A stretch of 64,000 bases of DNA from positions 449,001 to 513,000 of the forward strand of contig OY986967.1 of the NCBI GenBank assembly GCA_963920575.1. The letters are read 5' to 3'. Under the pieces are notes generated by a model. That model had not been told where the DNA came from, made no database searches, and saw only the letters and a list, made by a program, of their open reading frames with translations. The translations under genes and the position numbers were made by a program. This document shows, piece by piece, positions 10,397-21,159 of the stretch (position 1 is the stretch's first letter; each line of letters begins with the position of its first letter). This stretch comes from Narthecium ossifragum (lineage: Eukaryota; Streptophyta; Magnoliopsida; Dioscoreales; Nartheciaceae).

Positions 10397-10656
10397 CATG
10401 AAACATGAGAAATCAACCACATCCTCAACAAGATTATAACCACCAAAAGGCAAGAACTTGCAACTCTTTTATAACCACAGAAGGCAAAGGAATCTATAAC
10501 TCTTTCGAATTCTTTCACATTTTAATACCTAATTTACCATAAACATGTTAAGTTACTAACAATCCATATAATTAGAGGTGTGAATCGGGATGGGCCACCC
10601 GTAAAGTGGCAAGGCTCGCCCTAGCACGGGCTCTTTTGTTGGGATGGGCTAAGGTT

Positions 10657-11508
10657 TTAGGCCCCTAAGCCTAAACCCCTGATCTTGGCTCGACACGAGC
10701 TCACCTCAAGCAGGGCCCGACACATGCATGAGCACGAGCCCAACCCATCGAGAACGTCCTCAACCACGTGTCGGGGAAGTATAAAAAGTAGCTGCGATGT
10801 CGCAATGGATTTTTGATGTTGTAGGCGAAGTTTATAATCAAGCATAAGACCATAATCTTCATCAATGGTGGGATTGTCACTGCAAGCATTAATGGCAGTG
10901 ACAATATGATCATATTCACTACCAACATCACGGGTAAGCCAAAGAAAAAAGTCATTGTCATCAATGGGTTTGCCAGCACTAGCAAGCGATAAGGCCAAGG
11001 ACTTGGCCCGCTGAAAATAAGTAGCCATAGATTTTATTCCTTTTGATAAGGATCGGAGGTATGCCTTCATCTATTGGACACGAGCACGAGAATAAGACCC
11101 CATATACCGTCTCAAACGTGAACCATACATCATGACTTATGTCCCGATCAATGACTTGGGAGAGCACATCATCATATAATGAAGAGTTAAGCCAACCCAA
11201 CACTGACTGATCTAAGTGTTCCCACTTGGCTATTGCTGCTGAATCAGATAGAAGCTTGGCTAGAGTACCTATAACAAAACCAAGAACACTATGGCTTCGA
11301 ATGACTGAGAGAACTTGGGTCTTACATAATAAATAATTACTAGTGAAGAGCTTGATGGATACATCCTGCTGGATGGCTTTGACAAAGGAAAGATCCACAT
11401 GGGTATCATTAGTAGCAGTGTTGGTTAGAAGAGGATGAATCAGAAGTGGTAGACGCAATGAAAAAGTGAATGATGATCGCTACTTTTTTGCGGCTCTGAT
11501 ACCATATT
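10657..11508 (-). pseudogene. Ty1/copia gag (UBN2-type) fragment with PBS
   Basis: Two overlapping minus-strand frames resemble copia gag: WEHLDQSVLGWLNSSLYDDVLSQV, followed after a frameshift by MKAYLRSLSKGIKSMATYFQRAKSL and an LWLTRDVGSEYDHIV block. The minus-strand PBS TGGTATCAGAGC is at 11493-11504. The frame breaks at about 11070, and no protease, integrase or RT follows, so this is a dead fragment. An ordinary gene carrying this domain is unlikely given the adjacent PBS and LTR-like sequence. Confidence 0.75.
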
Positions 11509-12096
11509 GTAATATAAAAAACTTTAAGAAGATGAAGAAACCTCCTTCGTGGGTTCTTCCAATGGAAGGTATTGTATTAATAGATTAGAGAAAGTTACAT
11601 CATTTCCTAATCAGAGGAGACCAATTAGGAATGAAATAAATACATAATTAGGTGATTATTGGGATCACCATGGATGCCGGTGACATGTACAAGCTCTATC
11701 TCTGTAACGCCCTCGCCCTTCCCACGCAATATTATCCACTTTTGACTAGTCTGCTACTTTCCCACACAAAAGTGAATGAGGATCGCTACTTCCTTACGAC
11801 TCTGATATCATATTGTAATATAAAAAACTAGGAGAAGATGAAGAAACTTCCTTTGGATCCCCCAGCCGCGCTACGTTGTCCGTGACTCGTATTGCCGGTG
11901 CTGGAGGGGCAAGGCGCGAGAAGCACCGCGTTGTGCGCGAGACCACCCTCGACGCAGGAATCAGGTGGCGGCATCGAAGCATTACCGTGAGGTTACGAGA
12001 CACAAGGTTGGGTCTTAAAACTATTCGCCATGGGCTAAGGCCATTATTGTCCTCGTGTGCAGCCGACACCATAGCAACAACGACTCTGATACCAAT
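11509..12096 (-). mobile_element. LTR/leader remnants of the copia-type element, partly duplicated
   Basis: The junction word (aaaagtgaatga...gctctgataccatattgtaatataaaaaact) occurs at about 11461-11520 and again, diverged, at 11768-11830, so the LTR/PBS junction is present twice within 310 bp. The 11840-12080 stretch is GC-richer and of unknown origin. No gene is supported. Confidence 0.5.
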
Positions 12097-12457
12097 TGTA
12101 ACGGTCCGGCTCACATAATGCGATTTTGTCCACTTTGAGTCCACTGACCCGCACAGTTTTGCTCAAAAGGCCTCACACTATGATAGGAATATCGGCGTTA
12201 TATAAATCCATTGATGATCTTCTCCTTATGTGGGACTGAAGAATCTCTCCCCTCACCAATCTGGCTCCTCTCACATCTTTTTGCATGGGCCTTAGCTCAC
12301 GGACTCAAGCCATATTGGGTCAAGGCCATTCTTCCCCTCTAAAGGGATGCACATCTTCGTATGCAACCCATACTAGAGTAGCGGAGTTTGCTCTGATACT
12401 AATTGTCAGTGGGCTCAAAACGGACAATATTGCACTATGTGGGGTCGGACTGTTACA
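12097..12457 (-). mobile_element. TRIM-like LTR (361 bp) with adjacent PBS
   Basis: Bounded by TGTAACGG and TGTTACA and preceded at 12083-12094 by the reverse complement of a Met-tRNA PBS (ctctgatacca). It contains a TATA-like word (gttatataaatcc) and an internal degenerate PBS copy (gctctgatacta, near 12390) followed by tgtcagtgggctc, consistent with two collapsed short LTRs. This matches the plan of plant terminal-repeat retrotransposons in miniature. The family assignment is by general resemblance only. Confidence 0.55.
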
Positions 12458-13640
12458 CTTTTACTCGGTATTTTGTTACAATTCCAATAAGCGTTCTTTC
12501 TTATCTTCTTCGTCTTTGGCACGAGTACGATGAGGAGATCTTGCCAGTTGCAATAGGGTGGAAAATAGGACGGCTCGTCATGACCATCTCCTCCTCGGAT
12601 ACAACAATCAACGATTGGGTGGAGACCAACATCGACAACCTCACCTTCCCTCGCACCGAAGGGCCTCGATCGGTAATGATATGTTGACACCCCATCCACT
12701 ATCATATCTAAATCGGACGGGCGTGCTCCCATATTTGTTTTAGAACAATGGGGCATTCTTTTCTCATCCACCACATTCTTTTCTCCTCGTGTAAAGTCCT
12801 TCACCTTGGGGTATTCCTCCTTTAATCAGCATAGATGCGGGTACATGACACATGTATGATCTAATACAGGTACATCAGTCTTTGTTATCAACTTAGGCAG
12901 CGCAGATACAGATACATGACACATGTGTGATCTAATATGGACGCTTTGATACGATAATTTTTGAAAAATTAGGATATATATACGGTGAGGATACGATAAT
13001 ATAATAGTACATTTAATATATATTTAATATCATGCTAAGTTTAAAATTTGAAAAAAAAAATATATTCAAATTTCAAATTGTTCATCTATATCTTCTGTAA
13101 AGATCAAAAGACTAATGTTTGTATTCATCTACATAAATATGAATAAACTTAAAAAATAAATAACCTAAGAACTTTCAAATTCTAATTACGTGTTTTGTTA
13201 TTCTAAATAATCGGATGCATACCATAAGTGTGTCTAATTCGGATACGCTTTCAAATATAAAGAATTCATGCATCATAGATGTCTAACAGTTTAGAATTGT
13301 GGGGTCACTTCCCATCGAATCACCAAACTATTTTGATAAAATAAGCTATAGAATCACTTGGGCCACAATCCTGCGGAATTCGATCCCAACACCGATCCAA
13401 TGTCCCAATCCAAGATTTTGTCGAAGTTTATGGTACCATTAGATCCTACACCAATAAATTCATGTGAATAAAAAAATCCATCTGAATCTTAGTGCAAATC
13501 ATTGAATCCAAATATACTCCATAAATCCTCATCAGCCAAAAAAGTAACACCAACACACGAACATCCAACTTGGAGTATGTTTCCAAAATCCAAATATGGA
13601 AACTCTCACAAACGGTCGTAATCGGGAATCTCCTCACCTC
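12458..13640. other. Intergenic, AT-rich, no gene seen
   Basis: Holds an imperfect direct repeat of about 35 bp (acatgacacatgt...gatctaata, at about 12845 and 12910) and AT-rich sequence. Short reading frames here have no recognisable similarity. Confidence 0.5.
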
Positions 13641-13664
13641 CGGTACGATCACCTCTCTGCACTC

Positions 13665-13673
13665 TATATAAGG
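13665..13673 (+). promoter_or_regulatory. TATA box of the BTL1-like gene
   Basis: The sequence tatataagg lies in a CT-rich context about 510 bp upstream of the ATG at 14179, leaving a long 5' leader. There is no competing TATA nearer the start. Assignment to this gene is by position. Confidence 0.5.
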
Positions 13674-14178
13674 AGTTCTATTCGCAGGCGGTGCCTCTCC
13701 TGACAGGGGGACCGCAGCCCCTCGAGAAACAGTATCCATGTTTGCTTTCCCAATATAAAAGAAGAGATCCAAGAGGAGGTTCTTGCTCTCTAAAACCCTT
13801 TGGTTGGTAGAGTAAAACCCAGAAGAAAACAGAGGAAAAATCTGGAGAAAAGATCTCGAGGAACAATCCAAGACAAGTATCGGTGGAAGCATCGCTATCG
13901 GAGCGAGAGGCATCGGAAAAAAAGTAGCTTGAGAAAATATCCTTGTTTGATTCCGGTCGCGTTTTCTCATTGTCGCATGATGACTTCTTTTATTCGCCCT
14001 TTGAAAGTTTGGATTTTTAAACGCGTTTTGACCTTTGTGGGTCGAGAATACGGAGCTAAAGCCACCTCCTTTTTGATCTTTTGACGCCCGTCACTCCTTT
14101 TTATTGATGCATATGACTCGCTTTATTCTGTCTAATAAGATTTTGGATTTGTAAGAGTGTTTGAATTTCTTGGCTGTA

Positions 14179-17100
14179 ATGGATCTGGAATCGGAATCGC
14201 AGAGGAAGCGGGTTTGGGGGCTGGGGAATGCGTATTGGGAGGAGATGGCGGTGACCAAGGAGCTGGAGGTCGTCAAGGATGCGGCCGTTGAGTTCCGGCT
14301 TCAGGTCCCCGATGTCGGGGAAGCCATGCGAGTGAGTTTTCCTCCGCCATCTCGGTATATTTCAAGCTATGCCTTTTAAAGTTCTTCTGTTGGTCTTTGT
14401 GTATTCTTTGCTTTTAGAATTGATAGTTTATTGGATATTTCATTAGTGGGAACTGTGTTGGTTTGCCATCAGTCCCGAAGATTCCTGCCTAAATATCTCA
14501 AAGTTGAGTGCTTTTTTTTTCATACTTGATGGTGATTCAATTTACTGCAGTTTAGGACCAAAGCTACCTCGAGTGTTACAGATCAGAAGAAGCCTATCTA
14601 AGGAATAGATGCTAGTTTAATTTATGACATCCAAGGCCTCGTGGCACTCATGCGATCCCAGAAACTGGAGTTGTTTAACTTGGAGTGTCGAGACTTTAAC
14701 CTTTTTATTGATATCCTCTGCTAGTTGACAAGATTGATACAGTTCGGTGATTCCTTGTACGTTATGCTTTTTGAGCAATTTAGGCGATTAGAGTCCTCTG
14801 TTTCAAAGGAAAGATATGGTTTACTAGTCTGAAAGTAAATTTTGAATGGTGTTTATGTCAATATTAACTTATGTCTGGTGACTAAGTTGCATTTTGTGCT
14901 TATTGTCAAACTTCCATTTACTGGAAGCAATTGCTCAGGAAGTGTAAGGTGCACGTGGAGCTTTGAACAAGAGTTATCTATATGTTTTGTCGATTCTGAA
15001 AATGTGGTATAGTCAGTTATTTAGTGCTATAATGTTTCTTTTGCTGCAGAGTATTTTTAGGTGCAGAGAAGTTGGAGAGTTTGCTAGTGGTGCATTAGCA
15101 GGTGCCATGGCCAAAGCTGTTCTTGCTCCTCTCGAGACCATCAGGTTTGCTTTCCTCTTCGTGGAACAACGGTTTTTTCTTTTCTTCTACCCTTTATCCT
15201 TCATTACAACAGTAATTTAGCTCAAAATCTTTTCTTCTGAAAGGATGTACGCCAGGGACTATAACGGGCTCCATGACCTTCCATTGTTCGGATATAGTTC
15301 CCCAATATCTAGCCTTACGTGCCTAATAACATCGCAGGTATGTAAATTTGGGTGCTCTAGAATAAGTTCTGAGAGCTCAGAATGTTTGTAGTATTCCATA
15401 TGGTGGGACTTCAAAGCAAGGAGTGGAAATGAGATTCCGAGTGCGAATGAGATTCAAAGAAGTGAGTGGTAAGTTTTTAGGTCAGACATAGTTTATTGAT
15501 TGGAAGCCAACATGGAGTGGGAATGTGGGGTTGTAACAGGTTTGATAACCACGGGGAAAGAGAGGTGGGGGGGTGGTTACATTGCATCGTACGGTAGTCG
15601 ATTTGTGGTTCCTTTCGGCTATATCGCTCTAAGGATGGCATGGTGGGGATTCTATAGCTAAGATGCAATGTCATCTAAGTTATTACTTCACTCCTTGCCT
15701 CCTTGGATATTTCTGTGTAGCTTCAGTGTTCGAGCACTTTGGCTTTAGAAGTTTCTATGGATGATTGACTCATGAATGAAAAGTTGATGTCTTGCTCATA
15801 GCTTAGGTGAAGGGATGCTTTCATTTATGACCAGTAGGCTTGAGAATGGTTTGATTAAATCACGCCTTTTTGAGTTTGAACATGTTTTAGGGGACTTTTG
15901 CTAATAATGTTTGCGAGCAAGGTAGGCCTTGACCAAAAGTCGTCAGCAATCATGGCCAAAGTTTCAGAAGCATTCTTGGGCTTTGAGTACAATTGTCCAC
16001 TTTTATGCGAAATGATGAGTGATGATCCTTCCATATGTATCAAAGCTTCATGATCCTTGCATGTGGACAAAGCTTAAAGCTTCCTGTCATCTTCTGTCTT
16101 TGCCAGCATTTTTGCTTATTTCAATTTCTCATTCCACAGCTGGATGCTATAGTTTGAAACCTGCCACAGACATGAATGTTCATATTTAGTTCAGGATCTT
16201 TTGCATTGTTATTAAGGATTCTTATGATGTCATTGTAGATGCTTGCAAGGTGCACTTGAGAAATGGTCTACAGTGTTTACCTAGTAACCAATCTAGTATT
16301 GTTGGCATTTGACAATGTTTTTTGCAGGACAAGGATGGTGGTCGGAGTGGGATGCAAACATATTGCTGGCAGTTTTGTTGAGGTAGTTGAACAGCATGGC
16401 TGGCGAGGACTTTGGGCCGGAAATACCGTCAACATGCTCCGCATTATCCCTACTCAAGCAATTGAGCTTGCTACGTTTGAGTCTGTGAAACGAACCATAA
16501 CTTTAGCAAAGGAAAATTGGAAAGAAAATGAATGCATGAAGCTAAAGATTGGTCATATCAACTTAGACCTCTTCTTTCAATGGATCTCTCCAGTTGCTGT
16601 TGGTGGTGCAGCTGCTGGCATTATGAGCACACTCATCTGCCATCCTCTTGAGGTTGTTAAGGTAAAATAATCTCTTACGGTAAATATGAAAATAGAAAAA
16701 AGTGTGCCATAGATTATCGTTCTAATATGGCATGCTTCCTATTCTTTAGACAATATTTTAGCAAAATCTAGTTAGTTGCTTTATATCCCTCTTTTGTATA
16801 CAGTACAAATTCATGTCTAACAGCCAAAAGTACAGAATTCGCATTTCTTGTATCAGCTTTGGTTAGATGTCCTATTGGATGTTGTTGTTCATATGTTAGT
16901 TTATCTGTTTCTAGTTTCATGGCTTGAGGGAAAAAGATTGTAGTAATTTATATGGGCATGTATTACAATCGCGGAAAGCATAATTAGAAGGCATGCTCAG
17001 CTTGATTGAATTCATGAAGATGAAGTGTATCATTATTGTTGTATGATTCTCTTTTTGAGTATACTTGCTAACTAAAATTTGGGTCATTGATATGCTTTCA

Positions 17101-18530
17101 TTAAAGAAGTAATGGAAGCAATATGGCGATATGTTCAATTATGTTTTTAGTTTTGTTTTGAGGCCTATTAGACCAAAGAGCAGGATTTCTTCATATCAAA
17201 TATGTTTTAAGAAGACCACTTCGTCTATTCCTACAATTCCTTTTGACTGTAGTTTGGTGGACTTCTACTTGTCATTGCTACAGGATCGTTTGACCGTGAA
17301 CAGAGAGGTATACCCCACCATTAGCCTTGCTTTCAGCAAGATTTATAGAAGTGACGGGCTAGGTGGCTTCTATGCCGGTCTTTCACCAACACTTATGGGT
17401 ATGCTTCCATATAGTACCTGCTACTATTTCATGTACGACACAATAAAGAAATCTTACTGCCAAGCGAAGAAGAAGAAGTCATTAAATCGTGCAGAGCTTT
17501 TAATTGCTGGCGCTCTATCAGGTAAGGACTATACTTTACTGTTATTCTTGAAAGCTGCCTTTGTTGCTGATCAAAATCAATCAAGCTTATATGAGGAGAG
17601 TCAGTATGCTATTCTTGTAGTAACTCTTCTAAGCAATGCAGTATCACGGAGATGCTGCCATTGAAGCTGTTTGTGGAAAACTAAAATGATCACTGGCCGA
17701 GCGGAACTGCTGTTAAACTGCTATCATATTGTGTCTATGATCTGGGTGTATTACCTTAACATTATGACTATCACGTAGGTGCCATTGTCAAGCATTTAGG
17801 CCCTCATAAGAAAATATGGATGGTATAACATATAGTTCTCACTTTTGAAGGTAAGGTAGGTTGAAGTGTTATTTCATGAGGTTATCATACCAACTGCTTG
17901 CCTATCAAGGGACTCAGTTTATCCTTTCGTGGCACTTCTTAGCTTAACATTCATGTTCAAATTCCATGGGTCATGTGGTTTTCTTCACATTATTGCTGGC
18001 CGTCTAGTCAATGTAGGTTAAGGCATTATTTCAAGAAGGTTATCATGCCAACTGCTTGCTTATCAAGGTACTCAGTTTGTCCTTTAGTGGCACTTCTTAG
18101 CTTAACATTCATGTTGAATTGCATGAGTCATGTGATATTCTTCACATTATTGCTTGTCGTCTAGTCCCATCCCTTTCGCTAAGTACTCTTATTTCATTTT
18201 GGGCGCTTTTGATGTCTCTTTGGTGATGGAACAGAGTTCACTCATATGTCGTCTGCTTGTGTTCTTCCATGTTATTCAGGTCTGACAGCCAGCACCATCA
18301 GCTTTCCGCTGGAAGTTGCCAGGAAGCGTTTGATGGTTGGATCCCTACATGGCAAGTGCCCGCCTAACATGGTTGGGGCCTTATCCGAGGTCATCCGGCA
18401 GGAGGGCCTGATGGGTCTTTACAGAGGCTGGGGAGCCAGCTGCTTGAAAGTCATGCCTAATTCGGGCATCACTTGGATGTTCTATGAAGCATTGAAGGAA
18501 ATTTTGATCATGGAGAGACCCTATTTATAG
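14179..18530 (+). CDS. BTL1: BTL1-like mitochondrial adenine-nucleotide carrier (356 aa, 5 exons)
   Basis: Exons 14179-14331, 15050-15144, 16328-16661, 17284-17521 and 18280-18530 join in frame with GT-AG introns, ending in PYL-stop. The protein is a mitochondrial carrier (SLC25 fold) with three repeats. Each repeat has a signature loop: APLETIRTRM, HPLEVVKDRL and FPLEVARKRL, with Glu in place of the commoner Asp in Px[DE]xx[KR]. Typical G-rich helices are also present (FASGALAGAMAKA, GGAAAGIMSTLIC, GLTASTISF), and each repeat ends with the usual aromatic-Gly turn (RGLWAGN, GGFYAGL, MGLYRGW). By recalled similarity it belongs with plant BRITTLE1-like transporters (Arabidopsis BTL1, At3g20240), predicted to exchange adenine nucleotides across the inner envelope of mitochondria or plastids. 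The start is the first ATG in frame after the leader; no classical transit peptide stands out. Substrate is inferred from family. Confidence 0.88.
17856..18168 (+). repeat. Tandem duplication of about 157 bp in intron 4 of the carrier gene
   Basis: Two adjacent copies (gtaggtt...ccaactgcttgc...cttagcttaacattcatgtt...gtctagtc) start at 17856 and 18013. They differ at roughly a tenth of positions. They lie entirely within the intron and leave splice sites untouched. Confidence 0.8.
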
Positions 18531-19079
18531 GCTTCTACTGAACACTGGAACTTGTTGCTTGATTGTGCCATCACCATCTTCAGCATGGGTGGATGCTAAT
18601 TTATTCGACTTCCACCTGGATGATGGTTTGATTCTGATGGTCTTAGATTTTGAGGGTTGATAGATGAAGAATATTGGAGGGAAAGGAAAATCTGATAAAG
18701 TGCTAACATGGCACCTTAGCGTGCTTGTATGCTCAAGCTCAACATTGTTCTTACATAATGCCATTCTTTTTGGCTGTTCTTAATAAAGTTGGATTCTTAT
18801 ATGAAGCAATTACCATGTTCTTGATATGTGGGTATCTTTTTGGCATTTGAGTCTTGAACTATATGTATGATTTCCGTTGTTGCTAAAGTTGTTTTTTTTG
18901 TTTTTTTGATGAAATGAGCTATATAGCTAAGGTATTATTTACAACATTCTAGACGTTACTAGTTTCTTCTGGCAGCCATTACATTACATTGGAGCATCTA
19001 GGGATGGACAAACCTGGACATACTCAAAACCAAGAAACAGCTTTTAAATTTCTTTTGCAAGCTTCTCCATATCCCTTGA

Positions 19080-19265
19080 TCAAATCTTAGTACCATTAAC
19101 CACATCACAGGCAATAGACTTGATGATTATCCTAGTTCTTCGTCTCTCCTTAGCCCATGTCAAAGCTTTCAATATGGCAATGACCTCGGCTTTAAAGACA
19201 TTCTTTGCCACCATTTCCTCGCCCCTTACCCAGCAGTGCTGGCCTACCCCATTGGTCTCTACCAC
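19080..19265 (-). pseudogene. RNase H-like (RVT_3) relic, probably LINE-derived
   Basis: Short minus-strand frame containing KAEVIAILKALTWAKERRRTRIIIKS, similar to the helix of non-LTR RNase H domains (AE..A...AL..A.......I.ESD). The catalytic Asp of the ESD motif is replaced by KSI. No flanking RT is found. A T-rich tract near 18895 could be the reverse complement of its poly(A) end. Confidence 0.45.
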
Positions 19266-19756
19266 AGCAGTGCTGGTCTGTTGTTGCTAAAGTTGCTTTT
19301 GCTAAATCCTATGAGTTCCTTTTTTGCCTGATGCATATGATATGCGATGTTTGCAGTTGGCACAAACCATGGCTGGCCTCAATATCAAAGACAGCTTAAA
19401 TTCCTTCTTTTGTTTTTCCAGTTTTATTTATGAAAGTTTTCTTCAAAACCTCCGAAAGCTCATCCATATTGTTGCAACCTATTGCCATAATACAAAGCAT
19501 TCATGCATATAGGTATTTTCGTGAATATGTTCTATATCTTCATTTTATTAGCAACTAATCTAAAGTACTTCACTTAGGGTTCGTTTGGCATCTCAGGATC
19601 CTGACGGATCCGGTGGATGGGCATGTGCGGGATCCGCCGTTTGGATATTACATGGATTACGGAAAATGGGATCCGCCGGATCTCATTTTTGGCATCGAGC
19701 GGACGCCGGGGGCGTGGATTCCAATCCAAAGGGAAATACATAAATAGCATAGGTGA

Positions 19757-19807
19757 ATATCAACCTTATAAGGAGCAAAAACGGTTACAACCGTTTACCT
19801 CCTATTA
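19757..19807 (-). repeat. 51-bp repeat, copy 2 (inverted relative to 10346-10396)
   Basis: Reads atatcaaccttataaggagc, then the MYB-site-like core, then cctcctatta. It is the near-perfect inverse of the copy beside the LINE fragment, 9.4 kb away. The pair brackets the carrier gene. Confidence 0.75.
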
Positions 19808-21159
19808 GTTTATTTACATGTATATTTTTCTAAGTTAACTTTGTATATTTTTATCATCTTCCCTAGGTTAGTTTTAAATATACATCCTTATAATCATATA
19901 AGTCAGGAGATTAGTTTTAAATATACATACTTATTTACCTTATAAGATCCAAGGGTAGTTACTTTTATGACTCATCATTTGAGTCATAAACTTATACACA
20001 CATGACATACACGTGGTATAAAATTATAATTAAATAAAAAAAAAATAGTGACTGATGTGATGTAAGTTATAATAGAGATAGTGGAGACGGACAGTTAGCC
20101 GTGTCAGGTGGCACGGACCCACCACCTAGTAGAATATATAGCTGAGTATTTGCCTAATATTCCTCGTCAAATAATATAAATATAATTGAACTAGATTGAG
20201 CTCAAAGGGTCTGTTTGGCTATGCGCAGATCCAAAGAGACGGATCCTGATTTCGGCGTCTGCTTGGATCCATCTGGCGGCTCCCCAGAAGCCAAACAAGT
20301 CTAAGTCAAATATCGAGCCAAACACGTTTCTGGACTACCAGCCCGAATACATTTGTGAACAACGGGCTGGTCTGACAGCCCTTGAATGCATATCCAGTAT
20401 AGCAGTGGAAAGCTAAACATCACCAACAGCACTTGAGAGTTGAGGAGCTCAAGTGGTTAATGCCCGGTGATAATGGCTCCCAAATTTGTTGGGAAAAAAA
20501 AGCTAACCATCACCACAAGGTATCATCTGGCCTTCTTGATCGAAGTAGAAGAGGCAACCCTCTTTAGAGATTTATGTAATCAAAGAAGATCATAACAGTC
20601 CATTTCACTGAACAAAGAGCCCAAATTGAGACTGGATTTGGGACAGAGAACCTTTGGGCTGATAGAAAAATATTTGTTACGCTTTTGGTCTGCCTTTAAC
20701 TCCGACCCAGCCTCTGTCTTTAGCATACCTGAACTTTTCAGTCATATGAATGTTATAGCATATCTGAGGTCATAAAATTTGCAATCAAACTATTAGAAAC
20801 CACTCAAATTTTTCCTAAAACAAGTAACCCTAGAGAAAAAGGGTTCCAAATAGCTATTTAGCTGAAGATTTTTATGTCAATAGATGAACGATTAAAACCG
20901 GTAAAGAGAATACTCCATCAAGAACAAACTGTAAACCCTTACCAACACATACAACACATGGCCTATTCTACCAGCATCAATGCTCATGTACCAACATCAA
21001 TGGAAAGGCAAAACCAAGAATGACATTTATGTGTCACCGGCGACTTAACTGACGAAAACAATCCATGCCAGAAAATCTTTGAAATAACATATCCAGATGA
21101 AGCCAAAACTTTAAAACTACATCAAGTCCCTTGGAGATCTAAGAATATAAAGAAGCCGA
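19808..21159. other. Intergenic stretch, no gene seen
   Basis: AT-rich sequence with a MITE-like word (gggtctgtttggc, near 20208) that lacks a convincing inverted partner. The right end should contain the 3' UTR of the P3 gene. Nothing else is supported. Confidence 0.4.

Noticed and set aside
13446..13970. 174-codon minus-strand frame upstream of the carrier gene
   Set aside because: No family resemblance; it covers the TATA box and leader of the plus-strand gene and has no splice partners.
19576..20330. Possible MITE pair (gggttcgtttggc at 19577, gggtctgtttggc at 20208, gccaaac words to the right)
   Set aside because: The two words are in direct orientation, and no clean inverted partner or target duplication could be placed.
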